The position numbers and the translations under genes are program-made. Positions 51,581 to 60,847 of a stretch of DNA of 64,000 nt are shown piece after piece. Every line of letters begins with the position of its first letter. The first letter of the stretch is position 1. Under the pieces are notes generated by a model, which made no database searches, was not told the DNA's origin, and worked only from the letters and a program-made list of their open reading frames with translations. This DNA comes from Rhodococcus_F sp040656415 (lineage in GTDB: Bacteria > Actinomycetota > Actinomycetes > Mycobacteriales > Mycobacteriaceae): contig NZ_JBFAMC010000001.1 in the NCBI RefSeq assembly GCF_040656415.1, forward strand, positions 1,736,001 to 1,800,000. Reading direction: 5' to 3'.

Positions 51581-53644
51581 GTGAGCGCAGGCGGTGTCGT
51601 GAGCCCACAAAAGGTTGAGGCAGAAGTAGATCCGATCGCCAAGGTGCTGCCTCTGCTTCCGCTCGCCCACCTCGACCGCGAATTCGACTATCTGGTTCCA
51701 CGGGATCTCGACGCCCAGGCGCAACCGGGAGTCCGGGTACGCATCCGATTCGCTGGACGCCTTGTCGACGGATTCGTGGTCTCGCGCACCTCGACGAGTG
51801 AACATCAGGGGCGATTGGGCTGGCTGGGGCGCGTGGTCTCGGCGGAGCGGGTGCTGTCCCCTGAGATCACCAGGTTGGTAGACCTCGTTGCGCGGAGATA
51901 CGCCGGAACCCGCGCCGACGTGTTGCGCCTGGCAATTCCGCCGCGGCACGCGAGAGCGGAGTCCGAGGCTGTGTCACAGCCCACCGAGGGTGGGCGCGTG
52001 TCACCGCCCACCGCAGTCGAGCCTGTCCAATTCGAGAGAACGGCGTGGGCCAGGTATGTCCACGGTGAAGCGTTCCTGACCGCTCTGTCCGAACAGCGCT
52101 CACCGCATGCAGTCTGGCAGGCGCTACCCGGAGAAGACTGGTCGACGCGTCTTGCGGAGTTGGCCGCACTGGTCGCAGGTACCGGAGCGAGCACCGTGAT
52201 AGTCGTCCCCGACCAGCGCGCGCTCGATCGTGTGGTCGCTTCGGTGGGGGCGCTGCTCGGCAGCGATGCGGTCGTCGGATTGTCGGCGGGGCTGGGTCCG
52301 GCAACGCGTTACCGGCGGTGGCTGGCCGCGCTGCGCGGCGCGGCCGCGGTTGTGGTGGGGACGCGAAGTGCGGTCTTCGCGCCGACCCCGCGAACCGGGC
52401 TGATCGTGGTCTGGGACGACGGGGATGACAATCACTCGGAGCCACGGGCACCGTATCCGCACGCACGCGAGGTGGCGTTGCTGCGCGCATACGCGAGCAA
52501 TTGCGCGGTAGTGCTGGCCGGATATGCCCGGACGGCCGAGGCGCAGGCTCTCGTCGATTCGGGATGGGCACACGATCTGGTGGCCTCCCGTGACACCGTC
52601 CGCGGCGCCGCCCCCAAGATCACCGCACTCGCAGACAGCGACCACGCACTGGCCCGTGATCCCGGCGCACGGGCCGCTCGATTGCCTGCCATCGCATTCG
52701 AGGCGGCCCGTCAGGCTCTCGGAGCGGGCAGGGGCGTGTTGGTCCAAGTTCCCAGGCGCGGGTACGTGCCAAGCCTCGCGTGCGGCAAGTGCCGGGCCCC
52801 TGCACGCTGCCGCCGGTGCAACGGCCCCCTCGCCTTGCCGTCCGCTGCAGGCCCTGATGGAGCTGCGACACCGGCATGCCGATGGTGCGGCATCGCGGAT
52901 AGTGCGCACCGCTGCCATGCGTGCGGTGCGCGAGCGTTGCGTGCCGTCGTCGTAGGAGCGGGCCGTACGGCCGAAGAGCTCGGCCGCGCGTTCCCGGGTG
53001 TCGCGGTTCGGATGTCCGGGGGCACGGACGTCATCGACGAGGTGAAGCAGGGTCCAATCCTCGTGGTGTCGACAGTCGGTGCAGAACCCGTGATGACAGG
53101 CGGATACGGTGCCGCCCTGCTGCTGGACGGGTGGGCGCTGCTGGGCCGTCCCGACCTGCGTGCGGCGGAGGAAACACTTCGAAGGTGGATGACGGCCTCG
53201 GCGCTCGTGGTTCCTTTCAGCGAAGGCGGCCAGGTGGTCGTCGTCGCGGACTCAGGTATCCCGACGGTTCAGGCGCTGGTCCGGTGGGATCCGGTCGGAC
53301 ACGCGCGCGCACAGTTCGAGGAGCGTGCGGAGGTCGGATTTCCGCCTGCGATCCATCTGGCTGCGATCGACGGCAGCGCCCGGGGTATCGCCGATCTTCT
53401 CGATGTCACCGAGCTACCTGGGTATGCGGAATTGCTCGGCCCGGTCGAGTTGCCCGCAGGGGAGCGGCTTCCGTTTTCCAGCGACTCGCCGGAGCCGGCC
53501 GAGGTCGAGCGCATGCTGATCCGCGTGCCACGCAGTGACGGGAGCGCACTGGCCAAGGCGCTACGTGAGTCGCAGGCGGTGCGCAGCGCGCGCAAGGATT
53601 CGCAGCCGACGCGCGTCCAAATCGATCCCATCCACCTCGGGTAG
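51581..53644 (+). CDS. priA: PriA-like primosomal protein without helicase motifs
   Basis: This is a 687-residue protein. The N-terminal 3'-DNA-binding domain is clear (VLPLLPLAHLDREFDYLVPR, GVRVRIRFAGRLVDGFVVSR). The zinc-binding region has eight Cys: CGKCRAPARCRRCNG, then CRWC and CHAC. In the ATPase core the Walker A loop of E. coli PriA (G.TGSGKTE) is absent; the equivalent position reads ALPGEDWSTRLAELAAL. The DEEH box is IVVWDDGDDN. This is the actinobacterial form, thought to work as a replication-restart loader without helicase activity. GTG 51581 chosen; GTG 51599 is also possible. Confidence 0.88.
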   Translation: MSAGGVVSPQKVEAEVDPIAKVLPLLPLAHLDREFDYLVPRDLDAQAQPGVRVRIRFAGRLVDGFVVSRTSTSEHQGRLGWLGRVVSAERVLSPEITRLVDLVARRYAGTRADVLRLAIPPRHARAESEAVSQPTEGGRVSPPTAVEPVQFERTAWARYVHGEAFLTALSEQRSPHAVWQALPGEDWSTRLAELAALVAGTGASTVIVVPDQRALDRVVASVGALLGSDAVVGLSAGLGPATRYRRWLAALRGAAAVVVGTRSAVFAPTPRTGLIVVWDDGDDNHSEPRAPYPHAREVALLRAYASNCAVVLAGYARTAEAQALVDSGWAHDLVASRDTVRGAAPKITALADSDHALARDPGARAARLPAIAFEAARQALGAGRGVLVQVPRRGYVPSLACGKCRAPARCRRCNGPLALPSAAGPDGAATPACRWCGIADSAHRCHACGARALRAVVVGAGRTAEELGRAFPGVAVRMSGGTDVIDEVKQGPILVVSTVGAEPVMTGGYGAALLLDGWALLGRPDLRAAEETLRRWMTASALVVPFSEGGQVVVVADSGIPTVQALVRWDPVGHARAQFEERAEVGFPPAIHLAAIDGSARGIADLLDVTELPGYAELLGPVELPAGERLPFSSDSPEPAEVERMLIRVPRSDGSALAKALRESQAVRSARKDSQPTRVQIDPIHLG

Positions 53645-53760
53645 TCGACCGCATCCACCTCGAGAGGCATAGCCGAATCCCACCGGGCTTGCCCAGTTAT
53701 ATCGACTGGCCCAGACTCCCTAGACTGGTCGGCACATCGTCCGAGAAGGGGAGTTGCTTC

Positions 53761-53826
53761 GTGAGAATCGTGTCGGCCCTCACCGCGGGCCACCGTCCAT
53801 CGTGTGAGTCGCCGTCGTGCGCATAG
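53761..53826 (+). CDS. Short leader frame overlapping the fmt start
   Basis: A 21-codon frame begins at a GTG after a strong AAGGGGAG ribosome binding site and encodes VRIVSALTAG, then HRPSCESPSCA, stopping at a TAG (53824-53826) inside the first codons of fmt (GTG 53817). fmt itself has no good ribosome binding site at the usual distance, so ribosomes ending here could restart at fmt. The first four residues are the same as those of fmt (VRIV). It may be a coupling leader or an artefact. Confidence 0.35.
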   Translation: MRIVSALTAGHRPSCESPSCA

Positions 53827-54740
53827 TCTTTGCCGGAACCCCCGAACCAGCAGTGCCTTCCCTCGAGCGGCTGATCCGCTCCCCGAACCACGACGTCGTG
53901 GCAGTGATCACCCGACCAGACGCTATGGCCGGTCGCGGACGCAAAGTTTCCCGGTCGCCGATCGGTGAACTCGCGGACTCGCACGGAATCGAGGTGCTGA
54001 CCCCGGACCGACCCTCGGATCCGGAGTTCCTCACACGCCTGACCGACCTCGCGCCAGATTGTGCGCCCGTTGTCGCCTACGGCGCGCTGCTGCCCCAGAA
54101 GGTCCTCGACATCCCGGTCCACGGCTGGGTCAACCTGCACTTCTCGTTGTTGCCGGCGTGGCGCGGGGCAGCGCCCGTTCAGGCTGCGATCGGCGCGGGC
54201 GACGACATGACCGGTGCGAGTGCGTTCCGGCTCGAAGTGGGTATGGACACCGGTCCGGTCTACGGCGTGGTCACCGAACGGATCCGTTCCACCGACACCG
54301 CCGGTGATCTCCTCGGGAGGTTGGCCGACAGCGGAGCGGCGCTTCTCGAGTCCGTTCTCGACGGAATCGAGGCCAGTGCGATCTCCGCGGTCCCGCAATC
54401 GGCAGAGGGTGTCTCCTATGCGCCCAAGGTATCGGTTGATGCGGCCCGGATCCATTGGGACAGAACGGCAATGGTGGTCGATCGGCACATCCGCTCGGTC
54501 ACCCCCGCTCCGGGCGCCTGGACGACGATCGGTGACCTGCGAGTCAAGGTCGGCCCCGTCGCGCTGACGGATGAACAACTCGAACCAGGGGAGATCTCGG
54601 TGAGTAAGACGGGCTTGCTGGTGGGCACGTCCACAGTGGCCGTGCGACTCGATCGCGTTCAGCCGCAAGGTAAGAAGCAGATGGCCGCCCTGGACTGGGT
54701 GCGCGGCGCCCGCCTCGACGCCGAGGCGCGGGCACAGTGA
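53817..54740 (+). CDS. fmt: Methionyl-tRNA formyltransferase
   Basis: This 307-residue enzyme formylates initiator Met-tRNA. It begins RIVFAGTPEPAVPSLERLIR, has the catalytic Asn-His-Asp region within HGWVNLHFSLLPAWRGAAP and DMTGASAFRLEVGMDTGPVY, and ends with the C-terminal OB domain (KKQMAALDWVRGARLDA). Start at a GTG that overlaps a short leader frame. The stop overlaps rsmB (GTGA). Confidence 0.96.
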   Translation: MRIVFAGTPEPAVPSLERLIRSPNHDVVAVITRPDAMAGRGRKVSRSPIGELADSHGIEVLTPDRPSDPEFLTRLTDLAPDCAPVVAYGALLPQKVLDIPVHGWVNLHFSLLPAWRGAAPVQAAIGAGDDMTGASAFRLEVGMDTGPVYGVVTERIRSTDTAGDLLGRLADSGAALLESVLDGIEASAISAVPQSAEGVSYAPKVSVDAARIHWDRTAMVVDRHIRSVTPAPGAWTTIGDLRVKVGPVALTDEQLEPGEISVSKTGLLVGTSTVAVRLDRVQPQGKKQMAALDWVRGARLDAEARAQ

Positions 54741-56170
54741 GCGAATCCAGAAGACCGGCACGCCGCGGACGGTCCGGTTCGGGGGCACGCAACAACCGAC
54801 CCCGCCAGGCACGCCGCCCCGACGCATCGTGGGCAGGCCTGGATCAGCCGCGGGTGGCGGCGAGAGACGTGTTGCGAGCGGTCCGTGAGCGAGATGCCTA
54901 CGCGAACCTCGTGCTGCCCGGTCTCCTACGGGAGCGCCGCATCGACGGCCGGGACGCAGCTCTGGCTACGGAACTGGCCTACGGTGCGGCCCGTGCGCGC
55001 GGACTCCTCGACGCAGTCATCGCCGAGTGCGCAGGCAGGCCTGTCGAGGAGATCGACGGACCCCTGCTCGATGTTTTGCAACTCGGCGCCTACCAACTGT
55101 TGCGCACTCGGGTGGCCCCACACGCCGCGGTCGCGACATCGGTCGACCTCGTGCGGGCGGAAGCGGGACAGGGGAAGGCCGGCTTCGTCAACGCCGTGCT
55201 GCGCCGGGTGTCCGAGCACACGGAATCCGAGTGGGTGGAGCGTCTGGCCCCCACCGACCCGGTGGGTCGATTGGCGTTCGAACACGCGCACCCGACGTGG
55301 ATCGCCCAGGCGTTCTCCGACGCGCTCGGCCCCGACGCCGGAGAACTCGAGGACGTGCTCGTCGCGGACGACGCACGACCGGTGGTGCATCTGGTCGCCA
55401 GGCCGGGAGAGATTTCCTCGGAGGAACTCGCCCTCATGACGGGAGGCGAGGTGGGACGGTACTCGCCCTATGCGGTGTACCTCGACGGCGGAGATCCTGG
55501 ACTCCTCGATGCTGTTCGTGAGGGGTTTGCCGGCGTTCAGGACGAAGGCAGCCAGCTGGTCGCCCTGGCACTTTCCCGCGCCCCGCTCGAAGGGCCGGAC
55601 ACCGGTCGTTGGCTCGATCTGTGTGCGGGTCCGGGAGGCAAGGCGGCGCTACTCGGCGCTCTCGCGGAAATCGAGGGTGGGCGAGTCGATGCGGTCGAAC
55701 CGGTCGAGCACCGCGCCGACCTGATCCGCAAGACGACCAGGGAACTCCCGGTCGACGTCAGGGTCGCGGACGGCCGTGATCCAGGGCTCGAGAGCGGGTA
55801 TGACCGTGTTCTGGTCGATGCGCCCTGCACCGGTCTGGGTGCGCTGCGCCGTCGCCCTGAGGCGCGGTGGCGCAGGAAGCCCTCCGACGTGGCCGGACTG
55901 GTGAAGCTGCAGCGGGAACTTCTCGCGTCGGCTATATCCCTGGTACGCCCGGGCGGGGTGGTGCTCTATGCAACGTGTTCGCCGCACTTGTCGGAGACCG
56001 TCACGGTCGTCGCAGACGCGGTTCGGCGCTATGGCCTGAGCGCCCTCGACACCCGTGAGTTGGTTCCGGGTGTGCCGAATGTGGGGGACGGCCCGAGCGT
56101 TCAGCTGTGGCCGCACCGCCACGGCACCGACGCAATGTTCTTGGCCGCACTACGCAAGCCGTCGAACTGA
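54737..56170 (+). CDS. rsmB: 16S rRNA (cytosine-C5) methyltransferase RsmB
   Basis: This 477-residue protein (Fmu/Sun) methylates C967 of 16S rRNA in E. coli. A basic N-terminus is followed by a NusB-like RNA-binding domain (ARDVLRAVRERDAYANLVLP). The Rossmann methyltransferase has SAM loop LCAGPGGKAALLGALAEIEG, catalytic Cys motif VDAPCTGLGALRRRPEARWR and the second Cys in YATCSPHLSETVTVV. Length is typical of the actinobacterial form. Coupled to fmt by a four-base overlap. Confidence 0.95.
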   Translation: MSESRRPARRGRSGSGARNNRPRQARRPDASWAGLDQPRVAARDVLRAVRERDAYANLVLPGLLRERRIDGRDAALATELAYGAARARGLLDAVIAECAGRPVEEIDGPLLDVLQLGAYQLLRTRVAPHAAVATSVDLVRAEAGQGKAGFVNAVLRRVSEHTESEWVERLAPTDPVGRLAFEHAHPTWIAQAFSDALGPDAGELEDVLVADDARPVVHLVARPGEISSEELALMTGGEVGRYSPYAVYLDGGDPGLLDAVREGFAGVQDEGSQLVALALSRAPLEGPDTGRWLDLCAGPGGKAALLGALAEIEGGRVDAVEPVEHRADLIRKTTRELPVDVRVADGRDPGLESGYDRVLVDAPCTGLGALRRRPEARWRRKPSDVAGLVKLQRELLASAISLVRPGGVVLYATCSPHLSETVTVVADAVRRYGLSALDTRELVPGVPNVGDGPSVQLWPHRHGTDAMFLAALRKPSN

Positions 56171-56212
56171 CGACACCTTGGTCGAGTCGCGTTCGAGCAC
56201 CCTCCGGTCGAT

Positions 56213-56551
56213 TCAGAGCTGGTCGAACCGATTGCTCAGTTCGGGGGGTGCCTTGACACGCCACGCCCGCCGGAGGAGTTCGGTCAACTCGGCACCTTCG
56301 ACCTTCTCGAGGTTGACGAGTATCGAACCGGATCCGTCGTAGTGCGGCGTGGTGTAGTACGGGCCGCCCTGTGCCAGCAGTGCGGCTTTCTCGTCGAGGC
56401 CGCACATCACCGCCAGAGCGCCGTCGGACTCGATCCGCAACCGGGCGAGCAGCGTGCCCGCCACCTTCAGTGCCGGGGTCTGGTACGCGGTGCTTTCCTC
56501 CACCTCCGGTAGAGACAACCCGATCTCCACCACATCCGTCCAGGTCTGCAT
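56213..56551 (-). CDS. MmcQ/YjbR family protein
   Basis: This 112-residue protein reads from an ATG at 56551 (QTWTDVVEIGLSLPEVEEST). It has the YjbR/CyaY-like fold pattern, with GTLLARLRIESDGALAVMCG, YYTTPHYDGSGSILVNLEKV and a terminal helix LTELLRRAWRVKAPPELS. Function is unknown; members may bind DNA or small ligands. It is the only minus-strand gene in this core stretch, convergent with rsmB and divergent from rpe (58 bases between starts). Confidence 0.85.
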   Translation of the reverse strand: MQTWTDVVEIGLSLPEVEESTAYQTPALKVAGTLLARLRIESDGALAVMCGLDEKAALLAQGGPYYTTPHYDGSGSILVNLEKVEGAELTELLRRAWRVKAPPELSNRFDQL

Positions 56552-56608
56552 ACCCCCAGTATGGACCGCATGCCTGGACTCGGACTCGCCGCCGACTAAA
56601 CTCGCCGT

Positions 56609-57292
56609 GTGGCAACCCCGATGATTGCACCGTCTATTCTGTCCGCAGATTTCGCGCGTCTCGCCGAGGAGGCGACGGCGGTGGCTGGCGCCGACTGGCT
56701 GCACGTCGACGTGATGGACGCGCATTTCGTGCCTAATCTGACAATCGGCCTTCCCGTGGTGAAGAGCTTGCTCGCAGCCACCGACATTCCCCTCGACTGT
56801 CATCTGATGATCGAAGATCCCGATCGTTGGGCGCCGTCCTACGCCGAGGCAGGCGCACACAACGTCACAATCCATGCCGAGGCCGCCGACGACCCTTGTT
56901 CTCTGGCCAGAGACATTCGTGCTGCGGGGGCGAAGGCTGGACTCAGCGTCAAACCCGGAACGCGGATCGAGCCCTACGTCGAGATCTTGAAGGACTTCGA
57001 CACTCTCCTCGTGATGAGCGTGGAACCCGGGTTCGGAGGTCAGTCGTTCATGCCCGAGGTCCTGTCCAAGGCGAAGACGATTCGGCGCCTCGTGGACTCC
57101 GGCGAACTGACACTGGTCGTCGAGATCGACGGTGGCATCAACGCGGACACCATCGAGGCAGCCGCGGAGGCGGGAGTCGACTGCTTCGTGTCCGGTTCCG
57201 GGGTCTACGGCGCAAGCGACCCGGCGGAAGCGGTGCGTGCTCTGAGGGCCGCCGCGGCGAAAGCGTCACCGCATCTTACGTCGCCGTTGTAG
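56609..57292 (+). CDS. rpe: Ribulose-phosphate 3-epimerase
   Basis: This 227-residue TIM-barrel enzyme interconverts ribulose 5-phosphate and xylulose 5-phosphate. It has MIAPSILSADFARLAEEATA, LHVDVMDAHFVPNLTIGLPV, DCHLMIEDPDRW, MSVEPGFGGQSFMP and EIDGGINADT, covering metal and catalytic residues. GTG start. It leads the riboflavin genes and may supply ribulose 5-phosphate for DHBP synthesis, a metabolic fit. Confidence 0.97.
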   Translation: MATPMIAPSILSADFARLAEEATAVAGADWLHVDVMDAHFVPNLTIGLPVVKSLLAATDIPLDCHLMIEDPDRWAPSYAEAGAHNVTIHAEAADDPCSLARDIRAAGAKAGLSVKPGTRIEPYVEILKDFDTLLVMSVEPGFGGQSFMPEVLSKAKTIRRLVDSGELTLVVEIDGGINADTIEAAAEAGVDCFVSGSGVYGASDPAEAVRALRAAAAKASPHLTSPL

Positions 57293-57322
57293 CGACGCCA
57301 TCACAACACGAAAGCCGACAGT

Positions 57323-58405
57323 GTGAAAGTTTCTGCGCGACATAAGAACTCGGAAGCAGATCTTGACGCGGCCATGCAGATCGCCATCGGCGCTGCGGAA
57401 TCGGCTCGCGGATTCACAAGCCCCAATCCTCCGGTGGGCGCGGTTGTACTCGATTCCTCCGGGCGCATCGCCGGAGTCGGTATGACGCAGCCCCCGGGTG
57501 GTCCACATGCCGAGATCGTGGCGCTACGTGAGGCGGGCGACGCTGCGCGCGGTGGCACGGCAGTGGTCACTTTGGAACCGTGCAATCACCAGGGCCGTAC
57601 AGGTCCGTGCTCGCAGGCTCTCGTCGATGCAGGCATCGCGGCGGTGTACTACGCGGTGGGCGATCCGAACCCGGAGGCGGCCGGCGGCGCGGCGACGCTC
57701 GCTTCGGCAGGGATCGAGGTGAGTTCCGGCTTGCGCGAGCAGGCTGTGGAAAGCGGCCCACTGCGGGCATGGCTTCACCGGCAGCGCACCGGCCTGCCAC
57801 ACGTGACCTGGAAGTACGCGGCCACCCTCGACGGACGTAGCGCTGCCGCCGACGGCACCAGCCAGTGGATCACCGGCCAGGAGGCCAGGGCGCGGGTTCA
57901 TGCGGATCGGGCCAAACTCGATGCCATCGTGGTCGGCACGGGAACGGTATTGGCCGACAATCCACGACTGACCGCGCGAACGGCCGACGGATCGCTCGCG
58001 TCACATCAACCGGTACGTGTCGTCGTCGGTCTCACAGATATTCCGGCGGACGCCCATGTCCTGGACGACTCGGCACCCACACTGCGTCTACGCACGCGGA
58101 ATGTGGACGAGGTCGTCGCGGCGCTCGCGGAGTACACCGACGTTCTGCTCGAGGGCGGGCCGAGGCTGGCGGGTGCGTTCCTCTCGGCGGGCCGGGTCGA
58201 CCGGATCCAGGCCTATGTTGCGCCACTGGTACTCGGTGCGGGTGCCGCCGCGATGACGGAGGCAGGTGTGCAGACGATCGACGACGCTCTGCGCTTCCGT
58301 TTCGAGTCGATGGAAACAATCGGCCCAGATTTGTTGTTGAGTCTGGTTCCGGCTTCGGCCGGCAGCGCTGATCGCCCGCAAACCTCTGATCACCCAGAAA
58401 TCTAG
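57323..58405 (+). CDS. ribD: Bifunctional pyrimidine deaminase/reductase RibD
   Basis: This 360-residue enzyme carries out the second and third steps of riboflavin synthesis. The deaminase has PNPPVGAVVL, then HAE in PGGPHAEIVALREAGDAARG and the zinc cysteines in LEPCNHQGRTGPCSQAL. The reductase domain has TWKYAATLDGRSAAADGTSQ with WITG, DAIVVGTGTVLADNPRLTAR, and DVLLEGGPRLAGAFLSAG. GTG start 30 bases after rpe; ribE follows after 11 bases. Confidence 0.96.
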   Translation: MKVSARHKNSEADLDAAMQIAIGAAESARGFTSPNPPVGAVVLDSSGRIAGVGMTQPPGGPHAEIVALREAGDAARGGTAVVTLEPCNHQGRTGPCSQALVDAGIAAVYYAVGDPNPEAAGGAATLASAGIEVSSGLREQAVESGPLRAWLHRQRTGLPHVTWKYAATLDGRSAAADGTSQWITGQEARARVHADRAKLDAIVVGTGTVLADNPRLTARTADGSLASHQPVRVVVGLTDIPADAHVLDDSAPTLRLRTRNVDEVVAALAEYTDVLLEGGPRLAGAFLSAGRVDRIQAYVAPLVLGAGAAAMTEAGVQTIDDALRFRFESMETIGPDLLLSLVPASAGSADRPQTSDHPEI

Positions 58406-58416
58406 GAGTCGCCACA

Positions 58417-59025
58417 GTGTTCACCGGGATCGTCGAAGAGTTGGGCGAAGTTGTCGGAAAGGAGGAACTGGCCGATGCTGCGCGGTTCACCGTGCGCGGC
58501 CCCGTCGTCACTTCCGATGCGTCTCACGGCGATTCGATCGCGGTGAACGGGGTGTGCCTGACCGTGGTAGACGTGCTGGAGGACGGCTTGTTCACCGCCG
58601 ATGTGATGCAGGAAACGCTGAACCGGTCGAGCCTGGAGAAGATCGACGTGGGCAGCCGTGTGAATCTCGAGCGGGCCGCCGCGCTGAACAGCCGCCTGGG
58701 CGGACACCTCGTCCAGGGGCACGTCGACGGAACCGGGCGCATCGTGAGTCGCAATCGGTCCGAGAACTGGGAGGTCGTGCGCATCACTCTTCCAGAAGCC
58801 ATTTCTCGGTACGTGGTGGAGAAGGGATCGATCACAGTCGACGGCGTGTCGTTGACCGTCTCTGCGCTCGGCGGTGAGCGGGGGGACGAATTCTTCGAGA
58901 TCTCGCTGATCCCGACCACGCTGCAACTGACCACTCTCGGGACCGCGGACGTAGGTACGGCCGTGAACCTCGAGGTCGACGTGATCGCGAAGTATGTGGA
59001 GCGGCTGCAGGCGGCAGACCGCTGA
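58417..59025 (+). CDS. ribE: Riboflavin synthase alpha subunit
   Basis: This 202-residue enzyme dismutates two lumazines to riboflavin. Two lumazine-binding repeats are clear: the first begins MFTGIVEELGEVVG with GDSIAVNGVCLTVVD; the second has GHLVQGHVDGTGRIVSRNRS and GSITVDGVSLTVSAL. The GTG start begins the MFTGIVEE family signature. Between it and ribBA lie 80 bases without a gene. Confidence 0.96.
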   Translation: MFTGIVEELGEVVGKEELADAARFTVRGPVVTSDASHGDSIAVNGVCLTVVDVLEDGLFTADVMQETLNRSSLEKIDVGSRVNLERAAALNSRLGGHLVQGHVDGTGRIVSRNRSENWEVVRITLPEAISRYVVEKGSITVDGVSLTVSALGGERGDEFFEISLIPTTLQLTTLGTADVGTAVNLEVDVIAKYVERLQAADR

Positions 59026-59105
59026 GTCGTAATGTTGAGGAGCATCCCTCGGATGTATCCGTTGTATCGCAGATGCGCAGGACAAGACTTTTGGAGACCG
59101 AATAC

Positions 59106-60359
59106 GTGACCAGGTTCGACAGTATCGAGCGCGCCGTTGCGGACATCGCCGCAGGTAAGGCCGTCGTCGTCGTCGACGACGAGGACCGTGAGAACGAGGG
59201 CGACCTCATCTTTGCCGCGGAGAAGGCCACCCCCGAACTGGTCGCGTTCATGGTTCGGTACACATCCGGCTACCTGTGTGTGCCGCTCGACGGTGCGGAT
59301 TGCGACCGCCTTGGTCTGCCACCGATGTACGCGACCAACCAGGACAAACACGGCACCGCATACACGGTGACCGTTGACGCGCGTGAGGGCATCGGAACCG
59401 GTATCTCGGCATCCGACCGTGCCGCCACCATGCGGTTGCTGGCGAACCCGACCAGCGGCGCGCATGACTTCACCCGCCCCGGACACGTTGTGCCGCTGCG
59501 GGCGAAGGAAGGTGGCGTGCTGCGGCGACCGGGCCACACCGAAGCGGCCGTCGACCTGGCCCGCATGGCAGATCTGCGTCCCGCCGGTGTGATCTGCGAG
59601 ATCGTCAGCCAGAAGGACGAGGGCGCGATGGCGCAGACCGACGAACTCCGGGTCTTCGCCGACGAGCACGACCTCGCGCTGATTTCCATCGCGGACCTGA
59701 TCGCTTGGCGCCGCAGGCACGAGAAGCAGGTGGTGCGCGTGGCGGCCGCGCGCATCCCCACCCGGCACGGCGAGTTCACCGCCGTCGGGTACCGCAGTAT
59801 CTATGACGACGTCGAGCATGTGGCACTGGTTCGTGGCGACATTGCAGGTCCAGGTGGTGACGGCGGTGACGTGCTGGTGCGAGTGCACTCCGAATGCCTC
59901 ACCGGGGACGTCTTCGGCTCGCTCCGGTGCGACTGTGGCCCGCAACTGGAGGCCGCTCTGGACATGGTCGCCCAGGAGGGCCGAGGTGTGGTCCTGTACA
60001 TGCGCGGACACGAGGGCCGGGGAATAGGCCTGATGCACAAACTGCAGGCATACCAACTGCAGGATTCTGGTTCGGACACCATCGATGCCAATCTCGAGCT
60101 GGGCCTGCCCGCCGACGCCCGCGACTACGGCATCGGCGCCCAGATCCTCGTGGACCTCGGTATCTCCTCGATGCGCCTGCTCACCAACAATCCCGCCAAG
60201 CGCGTGGGACTCGATGGGTACGGGCTGCATATCACCGAGCGGGTGTCGATGCCGTTGCGCGCGAATGCCGAAAATCTGACGTATTTGCGCACGAAGCGCG
60301 ACCGGATGGGCCACGACCTGATCGGACTCGACGACTACGACACGGGTGAGATCCTATGA
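59106..60359 (+). CDS. ribBA: Bifunctional DHBP synthase / GTP cyclohydrolase II
   Basis: This 417-residue fusion makes both riboflavin precursors. The RibB half has VVVVDDEDRENEGDLIFAAE and RPGHVVPLRAKEGGVLRRPG, then HTEAAVDLARMA. The RibA half has VRVHSECLTGDVFGSLRCDC (zinc Cys triad), RGHEGRGIGLMHKLQAYQLQ and LLTNNPAKRVGLDGYGL. The GTG at 59106 follows TTGGAGA; an ATG 11 codons upstream is possible. The stop overlaps ribH. Confidence 0.96.
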   Translation: MTRFDSIERAVADIAAGKAVVVVDDEDRENEGDLIFAAEKATPELVAFMVRYTSGYLCVPLDGADCDRLGLPPMYATNQDKHGTAYTVTVDAREGIGTGISASDRAATMRLLANPTSGAHDFTRPGHVVPLRAKEGGVLRRPGHTEAAVDLARMADLRPAGVICEIVSQKDEGAMAQTDELRVFADEHDLALISIADLIAWRRRHEKQVVRVAAARIPTRHGEFTAVGYRSIYDDVEHVALVRGDIAGPGGDGGDVLVRVHSECLTGDVFGSLRCDCGPQLEAALDMVAQEGRGVVLYMRGHEGRGIGLMHKLQAYQLQDSGSDTIDANLELGLPADARDYGIGAQILVDLGISSMRLLTNNPAKRVGLDGYGLHITERVSMPLRANAENLTYLRTKRDRMGHDLIGLDDYDTGEIL

Positions 60360-60847
60360 GTGGCGAGGGAACGCCCGACCTGCAACTGGGTGAGGCGGGC
60401 GGTCTCCGGCTGGCGATCGTCGCCGGCCGGTGGCACAGCGAGATCTGCGATGCGCTGATTGCAGGCGCACAGCGGGTAGCAGACGAGGCCGACGTGAAGG
60501 ATGTCACGTTGGCTCGGGTCGCCGGTGCCATCGAGCTTCCGGTTGTGGCGCAGGCACTCGCTCGTACCCACGATGCCGTCGTCGCTCTCGGTGTCGTCAT
60601 TCGCGGTGGTACCCCGCATTTCGAATACGTCTGCGAAGCCGTGACGGCCGGCCTGACCCGTGTGTCGCTCGACGAGAACACGCCGGTCGGAAACGGCGTG
60701 CTTACGACGGACACCGTGCAGCAGGCGATCGACCGCAGCGGAATGCCAGGCTCGGCCGAGGACAAGGGTGGCCAAGCATGTGCGGCTGCCCTCGATGCCG
60801 CGGTCACCCTGGCGAAGCTGCGTCAGGTCGCGGAGACAGTCAAGTGA
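60356..60847 (+). CDS. ribH: 6,7-dimethyl-8-ribityllumazine synthase
   Basis: This 163-residue enzyme forms lumazine and assembles as rings or capsids. It has RLAIVAGRWHSEICDALIAG, ALGVVIRGGTPHFEYVCEAV and TPVGNGVLTTDTVQQAIDRS, with the His and Arg of the active site. The start overlaps ribBA by four bases and the stop overlaps the next gene by four, making a tightly coupled run. Confidence 0.97.
   Translation: MSGEGTPDLQLGEAGGLRLAIVAGRWHSEICDALIAGAQRVADEADVKDVTLARVAGAIELPVVAQALARTHDAVVALGVVIRGGTPHFEYVCEAVTAGLTRVSLDENTPVGNGVLTTDTVQQAIDRSGMPGSAEDKGGQACAAALDAAVTLAKLRQVAETVK

Noticed and set aside
57293..59105. An FMN riboswitch in the riboflavin cluster
   Set aside because: Gaps are 30, 11 and 80 bases and lack the conserved RFN elements.
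58524..60314. A 596-codon minus-strand frame over ribE and ribBA
   Set aside because: Antisense shadow of two clear riboflavin genes; no family similarity.
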